From positions 3,698,969 to 3,762,968 of the forward strand of contig NC_092525.1 in NCBI RefSeq assembly GCF_037038585.1: a stretch of DNA of 64,000 nt. The letters are read 5' to 3'. Below, piece after piece: positions 1 to 10,490 of this stretch; the stretch's first letter is position 1, and every line of letters starts with the position of its first letter. The stretch comes from Patagioenas fasciata. Lineage: Eukaryota; Chordata; Aves; Columbiformes; Columbidae. Under the pieces are notes generated by a model. That model was not told where the DNA came from. It saw nothing but the letters and a program-made list of their open reading frames with translations, and ran no database searches. The translations under genes were made by a program, and so were the position numbers.

Positions 1-1568
1 AAAGCCCAAGAGGGTGGTAAGGAGAAGCTCACCGGTGATTCACGAATCACCCAGAAAAAAGGGAAGAGGACAGTGCGGGGGAGCTCTTCAGTTGTTGAAG
101 AGAATCCCCAGAAAAAGGCCGGAGGATGATGAGGGGGAACACTCTGGCGGGTCAAGAAGTCTCAATAAGTCCGGCAAGAAGACGGTGGGGAGGAGAGCTC
201 GTGTGGGTCAAGAGGTCCCAAGAAACCCAGCAAGAGGACAGCAGGGGCGAGCGCTCCGGCAGATCAGGAAATCTCGATAAATGCAGTTAGAGGATGGTGG
301 GTGTGAGCCCCTCAGTTGTTTAAGGCATCCCAAGAAATCCAGCAAAAGGACGGCGAGGGGGAACGCTCTGGCAGATCAGGACGTCTCAATAAATGCGGTA
401 AGAGGATGGCGGGTGGGAGCCCCCCAGTGGTTCAAAATGTCCCAAGATATCCAGGAAGAGAACTGTGAGGGGGAGCGCTCCGGCAGGTCAAGCGATGTCA
501 ACAAATCCAGCAAGACAATGGTGGAGAACGCTCCGGTGAGTCACAAGACTCCACCAAAAAAGGCAAGAGAATGGTTAGAGGATGGTAACAGGCAGCTTTG
601 AGAGCACTCTGGTGGATCAAGAAGCACCCAGGAAAAGGGGAAGAGGATGGTGGGGGGAAACGGCCTGGTTGATCACAAGACTCCCCCAAAAACCACAAGA
701 GGGTGGCAGGGGGAACGCCCTAAGGGGTCAAGAGGTTCCAAGAAATCCAGCAGGAGGACGGCGAGGGGGAGCGCTCCAGCAGGCTGAGATTGTACTAAAG
801 AAAGGCAAAAGGACAGCAGGAGGAGAGACCCAGTGGGTCAAGAGGTCCCAAGAAATCCAGTGAGAGGACAACAGGGAGGAGTGCTCTGGCAGGCCAAAAT
901 CTCAGTGAAGAAAGGCAAGAGGACAGCAGGGGGGAGTGCTCCAGTTCTTCAAGTGACTTCCCAGGTAGAAGGCAGAAGGACGGTGGGGTAGCGCTGGGAC
1001 AGGTCGAGAATTCTCAATCTGGCAATAAGACAGCAGGGAGGAGCATCCAGCGGGACAGGAGCGCCCTGAAAATAGGCAAGACAAGGGTGAGTGAGAGCAC
1101 TCCGAGATGTCAAGAAGTGTCAAAAAATCTGGTAAAGGATGGCAGGGGGGAGTGCTGTGGATATTCAAGAGACTCCCCAGTAAAAGGCAAGAGGACGGCG
1201 CGGGGAAGTGCTCCAGCACGTCAAGATGGCACTGAAGAAAGGCAAGGTCACAGTGGGGGGGAGCATTCCCGTTGTTCCAATGGTTCAAAAGGTCCCAAGA
1301 AATCCAACAAGAGAACTGCGAGGGGGAGCGCTCTGGCAAGTCAAGCGGTGTCAATAACCCCAGCAAGGCAACGGCGGAGAGCGCTCTGGTGAGTCACGAG
1401 ACTCCCCTACAAAGGACGAGAGGATGGTGGAGGGGAGCCCACCAGTGGTTCAAGCAGCACCCAGGAAAAGGGGAGGAGGCTGACGAGGGGCAGGCCTCTG
1501 GCGGGCCAAGATCGCTGAGGGAAGGTGCGGGGGAGCTTGCTGGTGGCTCAAGAGACCTCTAGAAAAAG
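1..1568. repeat. R1 minisatellite, unit 0 (partial)
   Basis: Degenerate ~56-bp repeats rich in G and A on the plus strand. A typical repeat reads GTTCAAGAGGTCCCAAGAAA, then a TCCAGCAAGAGGACGG-like segment, then GGGGAGCGCTCCGGCA. Because G/A-rich repeats have few stops, all three plus frames stay open for long stretches and would encode Lys/Arg/Ser/Gly-rich peptides. 56 is not a multiple of 3, so the frame rotates from repeat to repeat. Confidence 0.9.
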
Positions 1569-1848
1569 GTAAGAGGGCGGCGGGGGGTGGGAGGGCGCCT
1601 CAGCTGGTGAAGAGGAACCCCGAAAACAAGGCAAGAGAATGTTGGTGGGGGGAGCGCTCTGGCGGTTCCAGAGGCTCCCCGAGATCCGCTCAGATGGCAG
1701 CGGGTAATGCGGCAGCTCAGTGTCAATCAAAGAAGAACAGGAAGGCGGTTGACCTGCAATTCCAGAGCGAGGAGGAAGACTGGCAACCCGAACGAGGAGC
1801 AGCAGAACTTGGCATGGCCTCTGAAATCCTCCTTTAATCTGGGCTCAG
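1569..1848 (+). other. R1 tail with two splice-donor-like sites
   Basis: This stretch closes R1 and is present in all six copies. AAAAAGGTAAGAGG at 1562-1575 and CTCAGGTAAGCTGG at 1844-1857 fit the vertebrate 5' splice consensus (CAG/GTAAG). A short segment around 1725-1760 resembles the basic Lys/Arg segment of blocks A-C, so R1 and the blocks may share an origin. Whether the sites are used is unknown. Confidence 0.4.
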
Positions 1849-3539
1849 GTAAGCTGGAAGCAGGGGACATAGGCTGGGGTTTGGGAGGTGGGCAGGTGAG
1901 AAATGATCCGCATTTTTGATCTGCTGAGTGACTGAAGTGCCTGGGAGTTCATTTGGAGTCGTTGCCTTACTTGATTTTACACTGACTTTTGCATTATATT
2001 TTAATGACGTAGAATTTTCCGTTTTGACATCGAAACCTAAACTTCTTTGGAAATTCATCCTCTGTCCCTTCAGTCTCAGCTCGTGGCACTTCCACTGTCT
2101 CGTGGCCCGCGTTTCAATGTACATTAGATCGCTTCCTGGGCCTTGGATTTTAAGTAATGGTCCGTCACAAGTTTGTTTTTCTTGTCCTTAACAGGCAGCT
2201 TTGAGAGCTCTCTAAGGAAAAGTGATATCTTTTTACCTTGTTACTGCTCTTTCCATGTTACGAGCAGCCACCCTCTTTATGATCAGTCTCATGCTTTTCT
2301 TCCTTTCTTGCCCAGGTTCAGAATACCAGGAATTCCAAGCTTCAAGTTTCCTGTGGAACATTGCGGGAGACCTTGATAACGTGGCAATGAGGGAGGTGAT
2401 GAAGAGAAACAATACCTGTTCCTTTCCCGTTTCAAGACGTTATTTTTTACCTTCCTGGTAGCTGTGAGATGATTTGCAATCTTGCGCTAGCATCTGCCTG
2501 AAAGAGAACACGGACCCTTTGGGTGCCTCCTCAAGAAATACTTGCTCTATGGTTCTGGCGATGTCCAGGCTTCAAGGGTGGGGCATAGGGGAGTGTAAAT
2601 CTTAGGGGGCCTCCCGGGATGTCTGCAGGTTTGGGTGACCCGTGGCTGGGACGGGGACGCCGAGGTTGTCAATCTTGCCCTGAATCTCTCGCTCCCTCTC
2701 TTGCAGCACCCGAGACCGAATGGAGGAGCAAGTGTACGGGAAGTTCCTGCGCCACGCCACAGATCACATTTATCGCTCTCGCCCTGAGAGACCCGGAGAA
2801 CCAAACCGTTCCCATCGTGCCTTGAAGCAGCCTCTGCTCACGCGCTTCTCCCAGGGAGAAGGCAGAATGGCAGTAGCTCGCCACGTTATACCACAGGGTA
2901 CACACTCTGCAGCTTTCAAGCCCAGCTCTGCGTTAGCTCACCCCTGCAATTTTGCACCGCCCACGCAAATTTGAGTTGTCGCTGGTTGTTGCAGCGTTTG
3001 GCTTTGGTGAGGACAGCGTGTGTTTGTCAGCAGTTGGTGTAGGGTGGAATCTTGAGGAGAAAGTGATATTTCCGTGCCAGAACTGGTTGGTGTTTGCATG
3101 GTATTGTGGTAGTTGTTCCCACAGGTGATCAGTGCTGGAGTGTTATTGCAGGATGAGGGGATTTTGAAGGCTTGTCTGTGAGATGCACTAGAGGCAGCAG
3201 TTGCAAACGAAAGGCTGAGGTGTGGAGAGTTTGTCGGTGGGTTTTGGACAGTTGTCAGTTGAAGAGTTGGTTGTTTGCAGGTGAGGTGTAGAGCAGAGGG
3301 TGAAGCTGACTTTGCCTGGGCGGCGCAACTGGATGGGTGTGCAGAGCTGAGGAGAGCGGGCTTCTGCGGGTGACCCTAAAGCTGGAGAACCAGCCAGCGG
3401 CAGCTCCAGACAGTCCCGCTGCCGAGCTTGGCTGTGTAGGGCCAGTGCCCTGGGGCACAGGGAGTGTGACCCTCCGCAAGCACCAAACAGCAGGTGAGGA
3501 CTGTGGGGATTTGTACTGAGCTATGATATCTCTAAGGCA
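1849..3539 (+). other. R2 spacer, unit 1
   Basis: Single-copy within the unit and repeated once per unit in units 1-5. It is AT-richer than R1 and holds no recognisable gene. Acceptor-like sites (pyrimidine tract then AG) end at 2194, 2315 and 2706. The only coherent coding candidate is the short segment at 2707-2897, listed separately. The rest of the spacer shows nothing I can assign. Confidence 0.6.
2707..2897 (+). CDS. Possible short coding exon (unit 1)
   Basis: A good 3' splice signal (pyrimidine tract, TTGCAG ending at 2706) precedes a segment with an ATG at 2720. This stays open through CCACAGG/GTACAC, a donor-like site at 2898. The predicted 59-residue start is MEEQVYGKFLRHATDHIYRS followed by a Pro/Arg-rich, charged stretch. 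I recognise no family. The same segment occurs in units 2-5. Conservation here is uninformative because whole units are nearly identical, and unit 5 carries two missense changes. It could be a remnant exon of a multicopy gene or chance. Confidence 0.25.
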
Positions 3540-3738
3540 TGTGCGAGGGGCCGGGGCCAAGGCAAGGTGGGCTCGTTGTGGGGTGTGGGGAGGTGTCAGC
3601 CCCCGGACTCAGCCCCTGTCTGATTGTAGTGCCCTTGGGCTGGTGTAGCTCAGTCCTCTGTGTGTTTCTCTTCAGGTGGAGCAGCGTGCAAAGGAAAAGC
3701 AAGGAAGGAGAGGAAGGTGGTGAACCTATGAGGAAGAG
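3540..3738 (+). repeat. Block A, left part (unit 1)
   Basis: First of three related blocks in the unit. It contains GGGGCCGGGGCCAAGGCAAG and a strong acceptor-like site (TCTCTTCAG ending at 3675), followed by a purine-rich, Lys/Arg-coding segment. The block is split by the antisense ERV at 3739 and resumes at 4719. Relative to unit 6, units 1-5 lack about 90 bp just upstream of the GGGGCCGGGG motif. Confidence 0.8.
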
Positions 3739-3952
3739 TGTAGCGAATCTGGCGTGGACTCACGGTAAGGTGCCATGAGAGACATTTATTACAAACTCAG
3801 GTTTGCATTTATACTCGCTATGATGCTTGCTCAAGCATTTGCTCTTTAGCTAAGTTAGACATTACATGAGCGATGTAACTGCCATATACGCATTTTTTTC
3901 TATAGTAAGCTGTCCCTCTGTCCCTGATGTATCAGTCCTGTATCCTGTATCT

Positions 3953-4085
3953 TAGTAGTCATAATTTTTCCCCAAGTAGATGAATATTTGCAAGCAGCTT
4001 TATCTCCAGTCGTTACCTGTTCATATAATTCTCATTCATCTTTGTGCCATGTCTCCAACTGAAATGTACCAGTTGTAGGAAAGTC
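3953..4085 (-). pseudogene. gag: gag matrix remnant (unit 1)
   Basis: The reverse complement matches the gag start of the plus-strand element at 41985-42090 (shared stretches include GAGAATTATATGAACAGG and GGAGATAAAGCTGCTTG). An in-frame stop follows early and the segment joins directly to the truncated 3' LTR, so no Gag product is possible. Confidence 0.75.
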
Positions 4086-4339
4086 TAGCACATGATTAGC
4101 CATCCATTCTAATAAACTCACCAATCAGACCCCTGATACATCCTGATTTTGCGTTTGTAGCGCATGTTGAAGGACATCCAGGGTTTGTCTTTGCTTAAGG
4201 GATAACTTCCCTCCCATGGTTCCCAATCGCTCACCTTTCGTTGGTGGTGGGCGCGCACTGTCCTGGTTCCCGGTCCTGTTTCCTGGTTCGATTGGGCTTC
4301 GCTACCAGAGCGGCTACTGCCTTTATAGGCACGCTGAAA

Positions 4340-4359
4340 GTCCCTGTTCCAGGGCGCCA
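4340..4359 (-). other. Primer-binding site, tRNA-Lys-like (unit 1)
   Basis: Minus strand reads TGGCGCCCTGGAACAGGGAC, two bases after the LTR end. It matches the lysine-3 PBS (TGGCGCCCGAACAGGGAC) apart from two extra bases in the middle. The same form is present in all five units. Confidence 0.8.
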
Positions 4360-4361
4360 TT

Positions 4362-4718
4362 TGTAGCGAATGCGGTACGGACTCTCTTTTAAGGTGCAAT
4401 GAGAGATGTTTATTACAAATTCAGGCTTGCGTTTATACTCGCTATGATGCTTGCTCAAGCATTTGTTGATTAGCTAAGTTAGTCATTACATAAGTGATGT
4501 GTTTTGTGTTCCCACCAAAGTCACTGCCATAAACACCTTTTTTGTCTATCACAAGCTGTCCCTCTGTCCTTGATGCATCAATCCTGTATCAACTCCTCTG
4601 TCCTTGATGTATCACATAGCATACAGTCCTTTGTTCTTGTATTTTTCCACTAATGCTTGTTCTCATGCTGTTGACTCTTGCAGTTTCTCATGTGCCCGGT
4701 CTTCCGTGTACTGACACA
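4362..4718 (-). mobile_element. 5' LTR of embedded ERV (unit 1)
   Basis: 357-bp LTR with TGTGTC...GCTACA ends on the minus strand. TATAAA (4432-4437) and AATAAA (4409-4414) are only 17 bases apart, implying a very short R region, as in beta-type LTRs. It is similar along its length to the LTR at 41335-41679. Confidence 0.88.
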
Positions 4719-4880
4719 GAAGAGCGATCACGGAAGAGGATTGGAGCGCACCTGTGAGTCAAGCAGAGTCAAGAAAGAAGATGACAGTGGTGGACCTGTG
4801 AGTCAGGAGGGGACAAAAGAGGAGAAAGGTGATGGAGCTACGAGTCAAGAGTGAGGAGGAAGATGGGCAGGCTGAGCCAG
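4719..4880 (+). repeat. Block A, right part (unit 1)
   Basis: Continuation of block A after the ERV. It begins with the second copy of the GAAGAG target duplication and runs on with CGATCACGGAAGAGGATTGG, which matches CGATCAAGAAAGAGGATTGG in block B. Confidence 0.85.
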
Positions 4881-5100
4881 CGAGAAGGAGAATGTATCCT
4901 TAAGCACAGGGAACGATCTGTGATTAGTGCGTCCCCCTCCCACCCCTAGAAACCGTGCTCGGGGGTAAAGTGGTAAAATGGGAGCAGGGGCTGTTGGCTG
5001 TGTTTTGGGAGGTGGGGGTGGTGAGCAGGGGCTGGGCTCTTGGACTTGGGAGCAGTTAAGGGAGCAGGGTGGTCATCCCTTGGGAGGTGTCTGTCTGCCA

Positions 5101-5650
5101 GCAGGTAAAGGAGGGGGAAGAGGATCCTGCCGGGGTGAGGGCCTGGCCAGCTCTCCACTCCCAGGGCTCTTGATGCTGGTGTGGTGTGTTGCTGTAAGTG
5201 CCAGGGGTGACTGGCAAAGAAAGTCTTTGTGGGGTGCATGCTGGGAAACTGTGCTGCTACGGAGGGGCTGGGTTGGTGGGAAGGCCTGTGCGGGGGGCCG
5301 GGGCCAAGGCAAGGTGGCCTTGTGGTGGGGTGTGGGGATGCGTCAGCGACCGGACTCGCCCCCTCGTGTGACTGTACGGGCCTGGGGTGGGTATATTTTT
5401 GTTTTCTGTGCATCTCTGTTCGGGTGGAGCAGCTCGCAAAGGCGAAAGCAAGAAAGAAGAGGAAGGTGGTGAACCTACGAGGAAGAGCGATCAAGAAAGA
5501 GGATTGGAGTGCATCTGCAAGTCAACAGGGATCAAGAAAGAAGATGACGGTGGTAGAGCTGCGAGTCAGGAGGGATCAAGAAAGAAGAGGAGGAAGGTGA
5601 TGGAGCTGCGAGTCAGGAGTGAGGAGGAAGAAAATGTCCCCCTTGGGACA
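5101..5650 (+). repeat. Block B (unit 1)
   Basis: Second related block, highly similar to block C at an offset of 801 bp (AGGATCCTGC at 5121 and 5922). Where block A has a TTCAG acceptor before GTGGAGCAG, block B reads TTCGG, so that acceptor is lost. Downstream, ~45-bp purine-rich repeats (GATCAAGAAAGAAG...) encode a Lys/Arg/Glu-rich stretch with a KKRK nuclear-localisation-like motif. There is no recognised domain. Confidence 0.8.
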
Positions 5651-5901
5651 GGGACCTCCCTGTAATCAGGACTGCGCCCTCCCACCCCTGGAAAGTGCTC
5701 AGGGGCCCAGACATCCATGGGAAGGTTGTGTCCGACAACACGAGCCAGATCTTCAGCACTGGCTGCTGTTCAGCTGGGAGCAGGGGCTGCTGGTGGGGTT
5801 TTGGGAGGCGGGGTGGGTGAGTAGAGGCTGGGCTTTTGTACTCATGAGTGGTTGAGAGAGAGGGCTGGACACCTCTTGGGAGGTGTCTTGTCTGTCTGCC
5901 A

Positions 5902-6476
5902 TCAGCTAAAGGAGGGGGAAGAGGATCCTGCCGGGGTGAGGGCCTGGCCAGCTCTCCACTCCCAGGGCTCTTGATGCTGATGTGGTGTGTTGCTGTAAGT
6001 GCCAGGGGTGACTGGCAAAGAAAGTCTTTGTGGGGTGCATGCTGGGAAACTGTGCTGCTACGGAGGGGCTGGGTTGGTGGGAAGGCCTGTGCGGGGGGCC
6101 GGGGCCAAGGCAAGGTGGGCTTGCTGTGGGATGTGGGGATGCGTCAGCGAGCGGACTCACCCCCTATGTGACTGTACGGGCTTGGGGTGGGTGTATTTCT
6201 GTCTTCAGGGCATTTCGGTTTGGGTGGAGCAGCTCACAAAGGCGAAAGCAAGAAAGGAAAGTAAGGTTGTGAACTTACGAGAAAGAGTGATCAAGAAAGA
6301 GGATTTGAGTTCATCCGGGAGTCGAGGGATCAAGAAAGAAGAGGAGGAAGGTGATGGACGTGCATATTGAAAATGAGAGGGAAGATGGGCAACCTGAAGC
6401 ATGGAGCAAGGGAATGTCTCCTAGAACAAAGGGACCTTTCTGTAATCAGAGATCCCCCCTCCTACCCTACAAACTG
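5902..6476 (+). repeat. Block C (unit 1)
   Basis: Third related block. An acceptor-like TGTCTTCAG ends at 6209, followed by the same GGAGCAGCTCACAAAGGCGA segment. It runs into the first R1 repeats at about 6477. An open frame starting at 6351 continues into R1 for 183 codons with a charged, low-complexity product. This frame is present in all units, but I see no sign that it is a real protein. Confidence 0.8.
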
Positions 6477-9161
6477 AACAAAGAGGACTGCGAGAGGGAG
6501 TGCTCTGACAGGACAAGAGGTATCAGTAAATCTGGCAAGAGGACAGTGGGGGAAGCGCTCTGGCGGATCAACAAGTCTCAATATATGTGGCAAGAGGATG
6601 ATGGGGGAGAGTTCACCAGTGGTTCAAAAGTCACCCAGAAAAAGGGGAAGAGGATGTCAAGGGGGGAGCGCTCTGGTCGATCACAAGACTCTCCTAAAAA
6701 ACACAACAGGATGGTGGTGGGGGGGAATGTCCTATATGGGACAAGGGGTCCCGAGAAATCCAGCAAGAGGATGGTGGGGGGGAGCACTCCAGCAGACCAA
6801 GAATGTACTAAGGAAAGGCAAAAGGACGGCAGGAGGAGAGACCCAGTGGGTCAAGAGGTACCGAGAAATCCAGCAAGAGGACGACAGGGAGGAGCTCTTT
6901 AGCAGGCCAAAATCCCACTGAGGAAAGGCAAGAGGACAGCGGGGGAGAGCGCTCCAGTTCTTCAAGTGACTTCCCAGGCAGAAGGCAGGAGCATGGCGGG
7001 GCAGGACTGTGGCAGGTCAAGAATTCTCAGTCTGGCAATAGGATGGCGGGGAGGAGCGTTCCAGCGGGAGAAGAGCGCCCTGACTAGAGGCAAGACGAGG
7101 GTGAGGGAGAGCACTCGGACGTGTCAAGAAGACTCCCCCAAAAAGTGCAAGAGGAAGGCCGGTGGGGAGAGCAATCCAGCAGATCAGGAAGTCTCAATAA
7201 ATGCGGTAAGAAGGTGGCAGGTGGGAGCTCCCCAGTGGTTCAAGAGGTCCCAAGATATCCAGCAAGAGAACTGTGAGGGAGAGCGCTCCAACAGGTCAAG
7301 CGGTGTCAAGAAATCCAGCAAGACAATGGTGGAAAACGCTCCGGTGAGTCACAAGATTCCCCCAAAAAAAGGCAAGAGAATGGTGCAGGGGAGCACTCTG
7401 GTGGATCAAGAAGCACCCAGGAAAAGGGGAAGAAGATGGTGGGGGGGAGCAATCTGGTTGGTCACAAGACTCCCCCAGAAAACACAAGAGGGTGGCAGGG
7501 GCAACGCCCTAATGGATCAAGAGGACCCAAGAAATCCAGCAAGAGGACGACAGGGAGGAGCTCTTTAGCAGGCCAAAATCCCACTGAGGAAAGGCAAGAG
7601 GACAGCGGGGGAGAGCGCTCCAGTTCTTCAAGTGACTTCCCAGGCAGAAGGCAGGAGCATGGTGGGGCAGGACTGCGGCAGGTCAAGAATTCTCAGTCTG
7701 GCAATAGGATGGCGGGGAGGAGCGTTCCAGCGGGAGAAGAGCGCCGTGACTAGAGGCAAGACAAGGGTGAGGGAGAGCGCTCGGATGTGTGAAGAAGACT
7801 CCCCCAAAAAAGTGCAAGAGGAAGGCCAGGGGGAGAGCAATCCAGCAGATCAGGAAGTGTCAATAAATGCGGTAAGAGGATGGCGGGTGGGAGCCCCCAC
7901 AGTGGTCCAAGAGATCCCAAGAAATCCAGCAAGAGGACGGCAAGGGGGAGCGCTCCAGCAGATCAGGAAATCTCGATAAATGCGGTTAGAGGATGGTGGG
8001 TGGGAGCCCCACAGTTGTTTAAGGCATCCCAAGAAATCCAGCAAAAGGACGGCGAGGGGGAACGCTCTGGCAGATCAGGACGTCTCAATAAATGCGGTAA
8101 GAGGATGGCGGGTGGGAGCCCCCGCAGTGGTTCAAAATGTCCCAAGATATCCAGGAAGAGAACTGTGAGGGGGAGTGCTCCGGCAGGTCAAGCGATGTCA
8201 ACAAATCCAGCAAGACAATGGTGGAGAACGCTCCGGTGAGTCACAAGACTCCACCAAAAAAGGCAAGAGAATGGTTAGAGGATGGTAACAGGCAGCTTTG
8301 AGAGCACTCTGGTGGATCAAGAAGCACCCAGGAAAAGGGGAAGAGGATGGTGGGGGGAAACGGCCTGGTTGATCACAAGACTCCCCCAAAAACCACAAGA
8401 GGGTGGCAGGGGGAACGCCCTAAGGGGTCAAGAGGTTCCAAGAAATCCAGCAGGAGGACGGCGAGGGGGAGCGCTCCAGCAGGCTGAGATTGTACTAAAG
8501 AAAGGCAAAAGGACAGCAGGAGGAGAAACCCAGTGGGTCAAGAGGTCCCCAGAAATCCAGTGAGAGGACAACAGGGAGGAGTGCTCTGGCAGGCCAAAAT
8601 CTCAGTGAAGAAAGGCAAGAGGACAGCAGGGAGGAGCATCCAGCGGGACAGGAGCGCCCTGAAAATAGGCAAGACAAGGGTGAGTGAGAGCACTCCGGGA
8701 TGTCAAGAAGTGTCAAAAAATCTGGTAAAGGATGGCAGGGGGGAGTGCTGTGGATATTCAAGAGACTCCCCAGTAAAAGGCAAGAGGACGGCGCGGGGAA
8801 GTGCTCCAGCACGTCAAGATGGCACTGAAGAAAGGCAAGGTCACAGTGGGGGGGAGCATTCCCGTTGTTCCAATGGTTCAAAAGGTCCCAAGAAATCCAA
8901 CAAGAGAACTGCGAGGGGGAGCGCTCTGGCAAGTCAAGCGGTGTCAATAACCCCAGCAAGGCAACGGCGGAGAGCGCTCTGGTGAGTCACGAGACTCCCC
9001 TACAAAGGACGAGAGGATGGTGGAGGGGAGCCCACCAGTGGTTCAAGCAGCACCCAGGAAAAGGGGAGGAGGCTGACGAGGGGCAGGCCTCTGGCGGGCC
9101 AAGATCGCTGAGGGAAGGTGCGGGGGAGCTTGCTGGTGGCTCAAGAGACCTCTAGAAAAAG
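6477..9161. repeat. R1 minisatellite, unit 1
   Basis: About 48 degenerate ~56-bp repeats (2685 bp). Period was read from the AGATCAGG/AGGTCA-type anchors at 7847, 7960, 8072 and 8185, which give dimer spacings of 113, 112 and 113. A higher-order block starting TGACTTCCCAGGCAGAAGG recurs at 6968 and 7634 (666 bp, about 12 repeats). Confidence 0.92.
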
Positions 9162-10299
9162 GTAAGAGGGCGGCGGGGGGTGGGAGGGCGCCTCAGCTGG
9201 TGAAGAGGAACCCCGAAAACAAGGCAAGAGAATGTTGGTGGGGGGAGCGCTCTGGCGGTTCCAGAGGCTCCCCGAGATCCGCTCAGACGGCAGCGGGTAA
9301 CGCGGCAGCTCAGCGTCCATCAAAGAAGAACAGGAAGGCGGTTGACCTGCAATTCCAGAGCGAGGAGGAAGACTGGCAACCCGAACGAGGAGCAGCAGAA
9401 CTTGGCATGGCCTCTGAAATCCTCCTTTAATCTGGGCTCAGGTAAGCTGGAAGCAGGGGACATAGGCTGGGGTTTGGGAGGTGGGCAGGTGAGAAATGAT
9501 CCGCATTTTTGATCTGCTGAGTGACTGAAGCGCCTGGGAGTTCATTTGGAGTCGTTGCCTTACTTGATTTTACACTGACTTTTGCATTATATTTTAATGA
9601 CGTAGAATTTTCCGTTTTGACATCGAAACCTAAACTTCTTTGGAAATTCATCCTCTGTCCCTTCAGTCTCAGCTCGTGGCACTTCCACTGTCTCGTGGCC
9701 CGCGTTTCAATGTACATTAGATCGCTTCCTGGGCCTTGGATTTTAAGTAATGGTCCGTCACAAGTTTGTTTTTCTTGTCCTTAACAGGCAGCTTTGAGAG
9801 CTCTCTAAGGAAAAGTGATATCTTTTTACCTTGTTACTGCTCTTTCCATGTTACGAGCAGCCACCCTCTTTATGATCAGTCTCATGCTTTTCTTCCTTTC
9901 TTGCCCAGGTTCAGAATACCAGGAATTCCAAGCTTCAAGTTTCCTGTGGAACATTGCGGGAGACCTTGATAACGTGGCAATGAGGGAGGTGATGAAGAGA
10001 AACAATACCTGTTCCTTTCCCGTTTCAAGACGTTATTTTTTACCTTCCTGGTAGCTGTGAGATGATTTGCAATCTTGCGCTAGCATCTGCCTGAAAGAGA
10101 ACACGGACCCTTTGGGTGCCTCCTCAAGAAATACTTGCTCTATGGTTCTGGCGATGTCCAGGCTTCAAGGGTGGGGCATAGGGGAGTGTAAATCTTAGGG
10201 GGCCTCCCGGGATGTCTGCAGGTTTGGGTGACCCGTGGCTGGGATGGGGACGCCGAGGTTGTCAATCTTGCCCTGAATCTCTCGCTCCCTCTCTTGCAG

Positions 10300-10490
10300 C
10301 ACCCGAGACCGAATGGAGGAGCAAGTGTACGGGAAGTTCCTGCGCCACGCCACAGATCACATTTATCGCTCTCGCCCTGAGAGACCCGGAGAACCAAACC
10401 GTTCCCATCGTGCCTTGAAGCAGCCTCTGCTCACGCGCTTCTCCCAGGGAGAAGGCAGAATGGCAGTAGCTCGCCACGTTATACCACAGG
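10300..10490 (+). CDS. Possible short coding exon (unit 2 copy)
   Basis: Copy of the 2707-2897 candidate with the same acceptor, ATG (10313) and donor-like end. No change seen in the predicted peptide. Confidence 0.22.

Larger units (their letters stand above)
1..1927. repeat. Array unit 0, right end only
   Basis: This is the R1 repeat array (1-1568) and R1 tail (to 1848) of a unit whose core lies left of the window. Base 1 corresponds to about 29342 and 37989 in the long units 4 and 5, so this unit probably belonged to the long R1 class. Confidence 0.9.
3739..4718 (-). mobile_element. Truncated ERV-Lys in block A, unit 1
   Basis: Read on the minus strand: 5' LTR (4362-4718), PBS (4340-4359), leader, start of gag (about 3953-4085), then a 5'-truncated 3' LTR (3739-about 3952). 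Everything from mid-matrix to the 3' U3 is deleted. A perfect 6-bp duplication GAAGAG flanks it (3733-3738 and 4719-4724), as expected for beta-type retroviruses. The two LTRs have diverged noticeably (roughly 30 differences over about 200 aligned bases by eye), so the insertion is old, yet copies in the five units are nearly identical. The leader and gag match the plus-strand element at 41335. Confidence 0.9.
1928..9520. repeat. Array unit 1 (7593 bp)
   Basis: Complete unit in the order R2 spacer, block A with embedded antisense ERV (3739-4718), block B, block C, R1 (6477-9161) and R1 tail. Its R1 is 107 bp shorter than that of unit 2. The loss lies near 8630, between two similar GGACAGCAGG motifs, and is close to two 56-bp repeats. 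Positions in the cores of units 2-5 are obtained by adding 7593, 15293, 21474 and 30121. Confidence 0.95.

Noticed and set aside
902..1366. 154-codon minus-strand frame (also at 8495, 16195, 31023, 39672)
   Set aside because: It is the complement of R1 repeats, low complexity, and changes sequence where a 107-bp repeat indel occurs.
4946..5494. 182-codon minus-strand frame with a hydrophobic start, in each unit
   Set aside because: It overlaps open frames on the plus strand in block B, is Pro/Ser/His-rich by composition, and has no recognisable domain. The hydrophobic start is the complement of a Lys-coding purine stretch.
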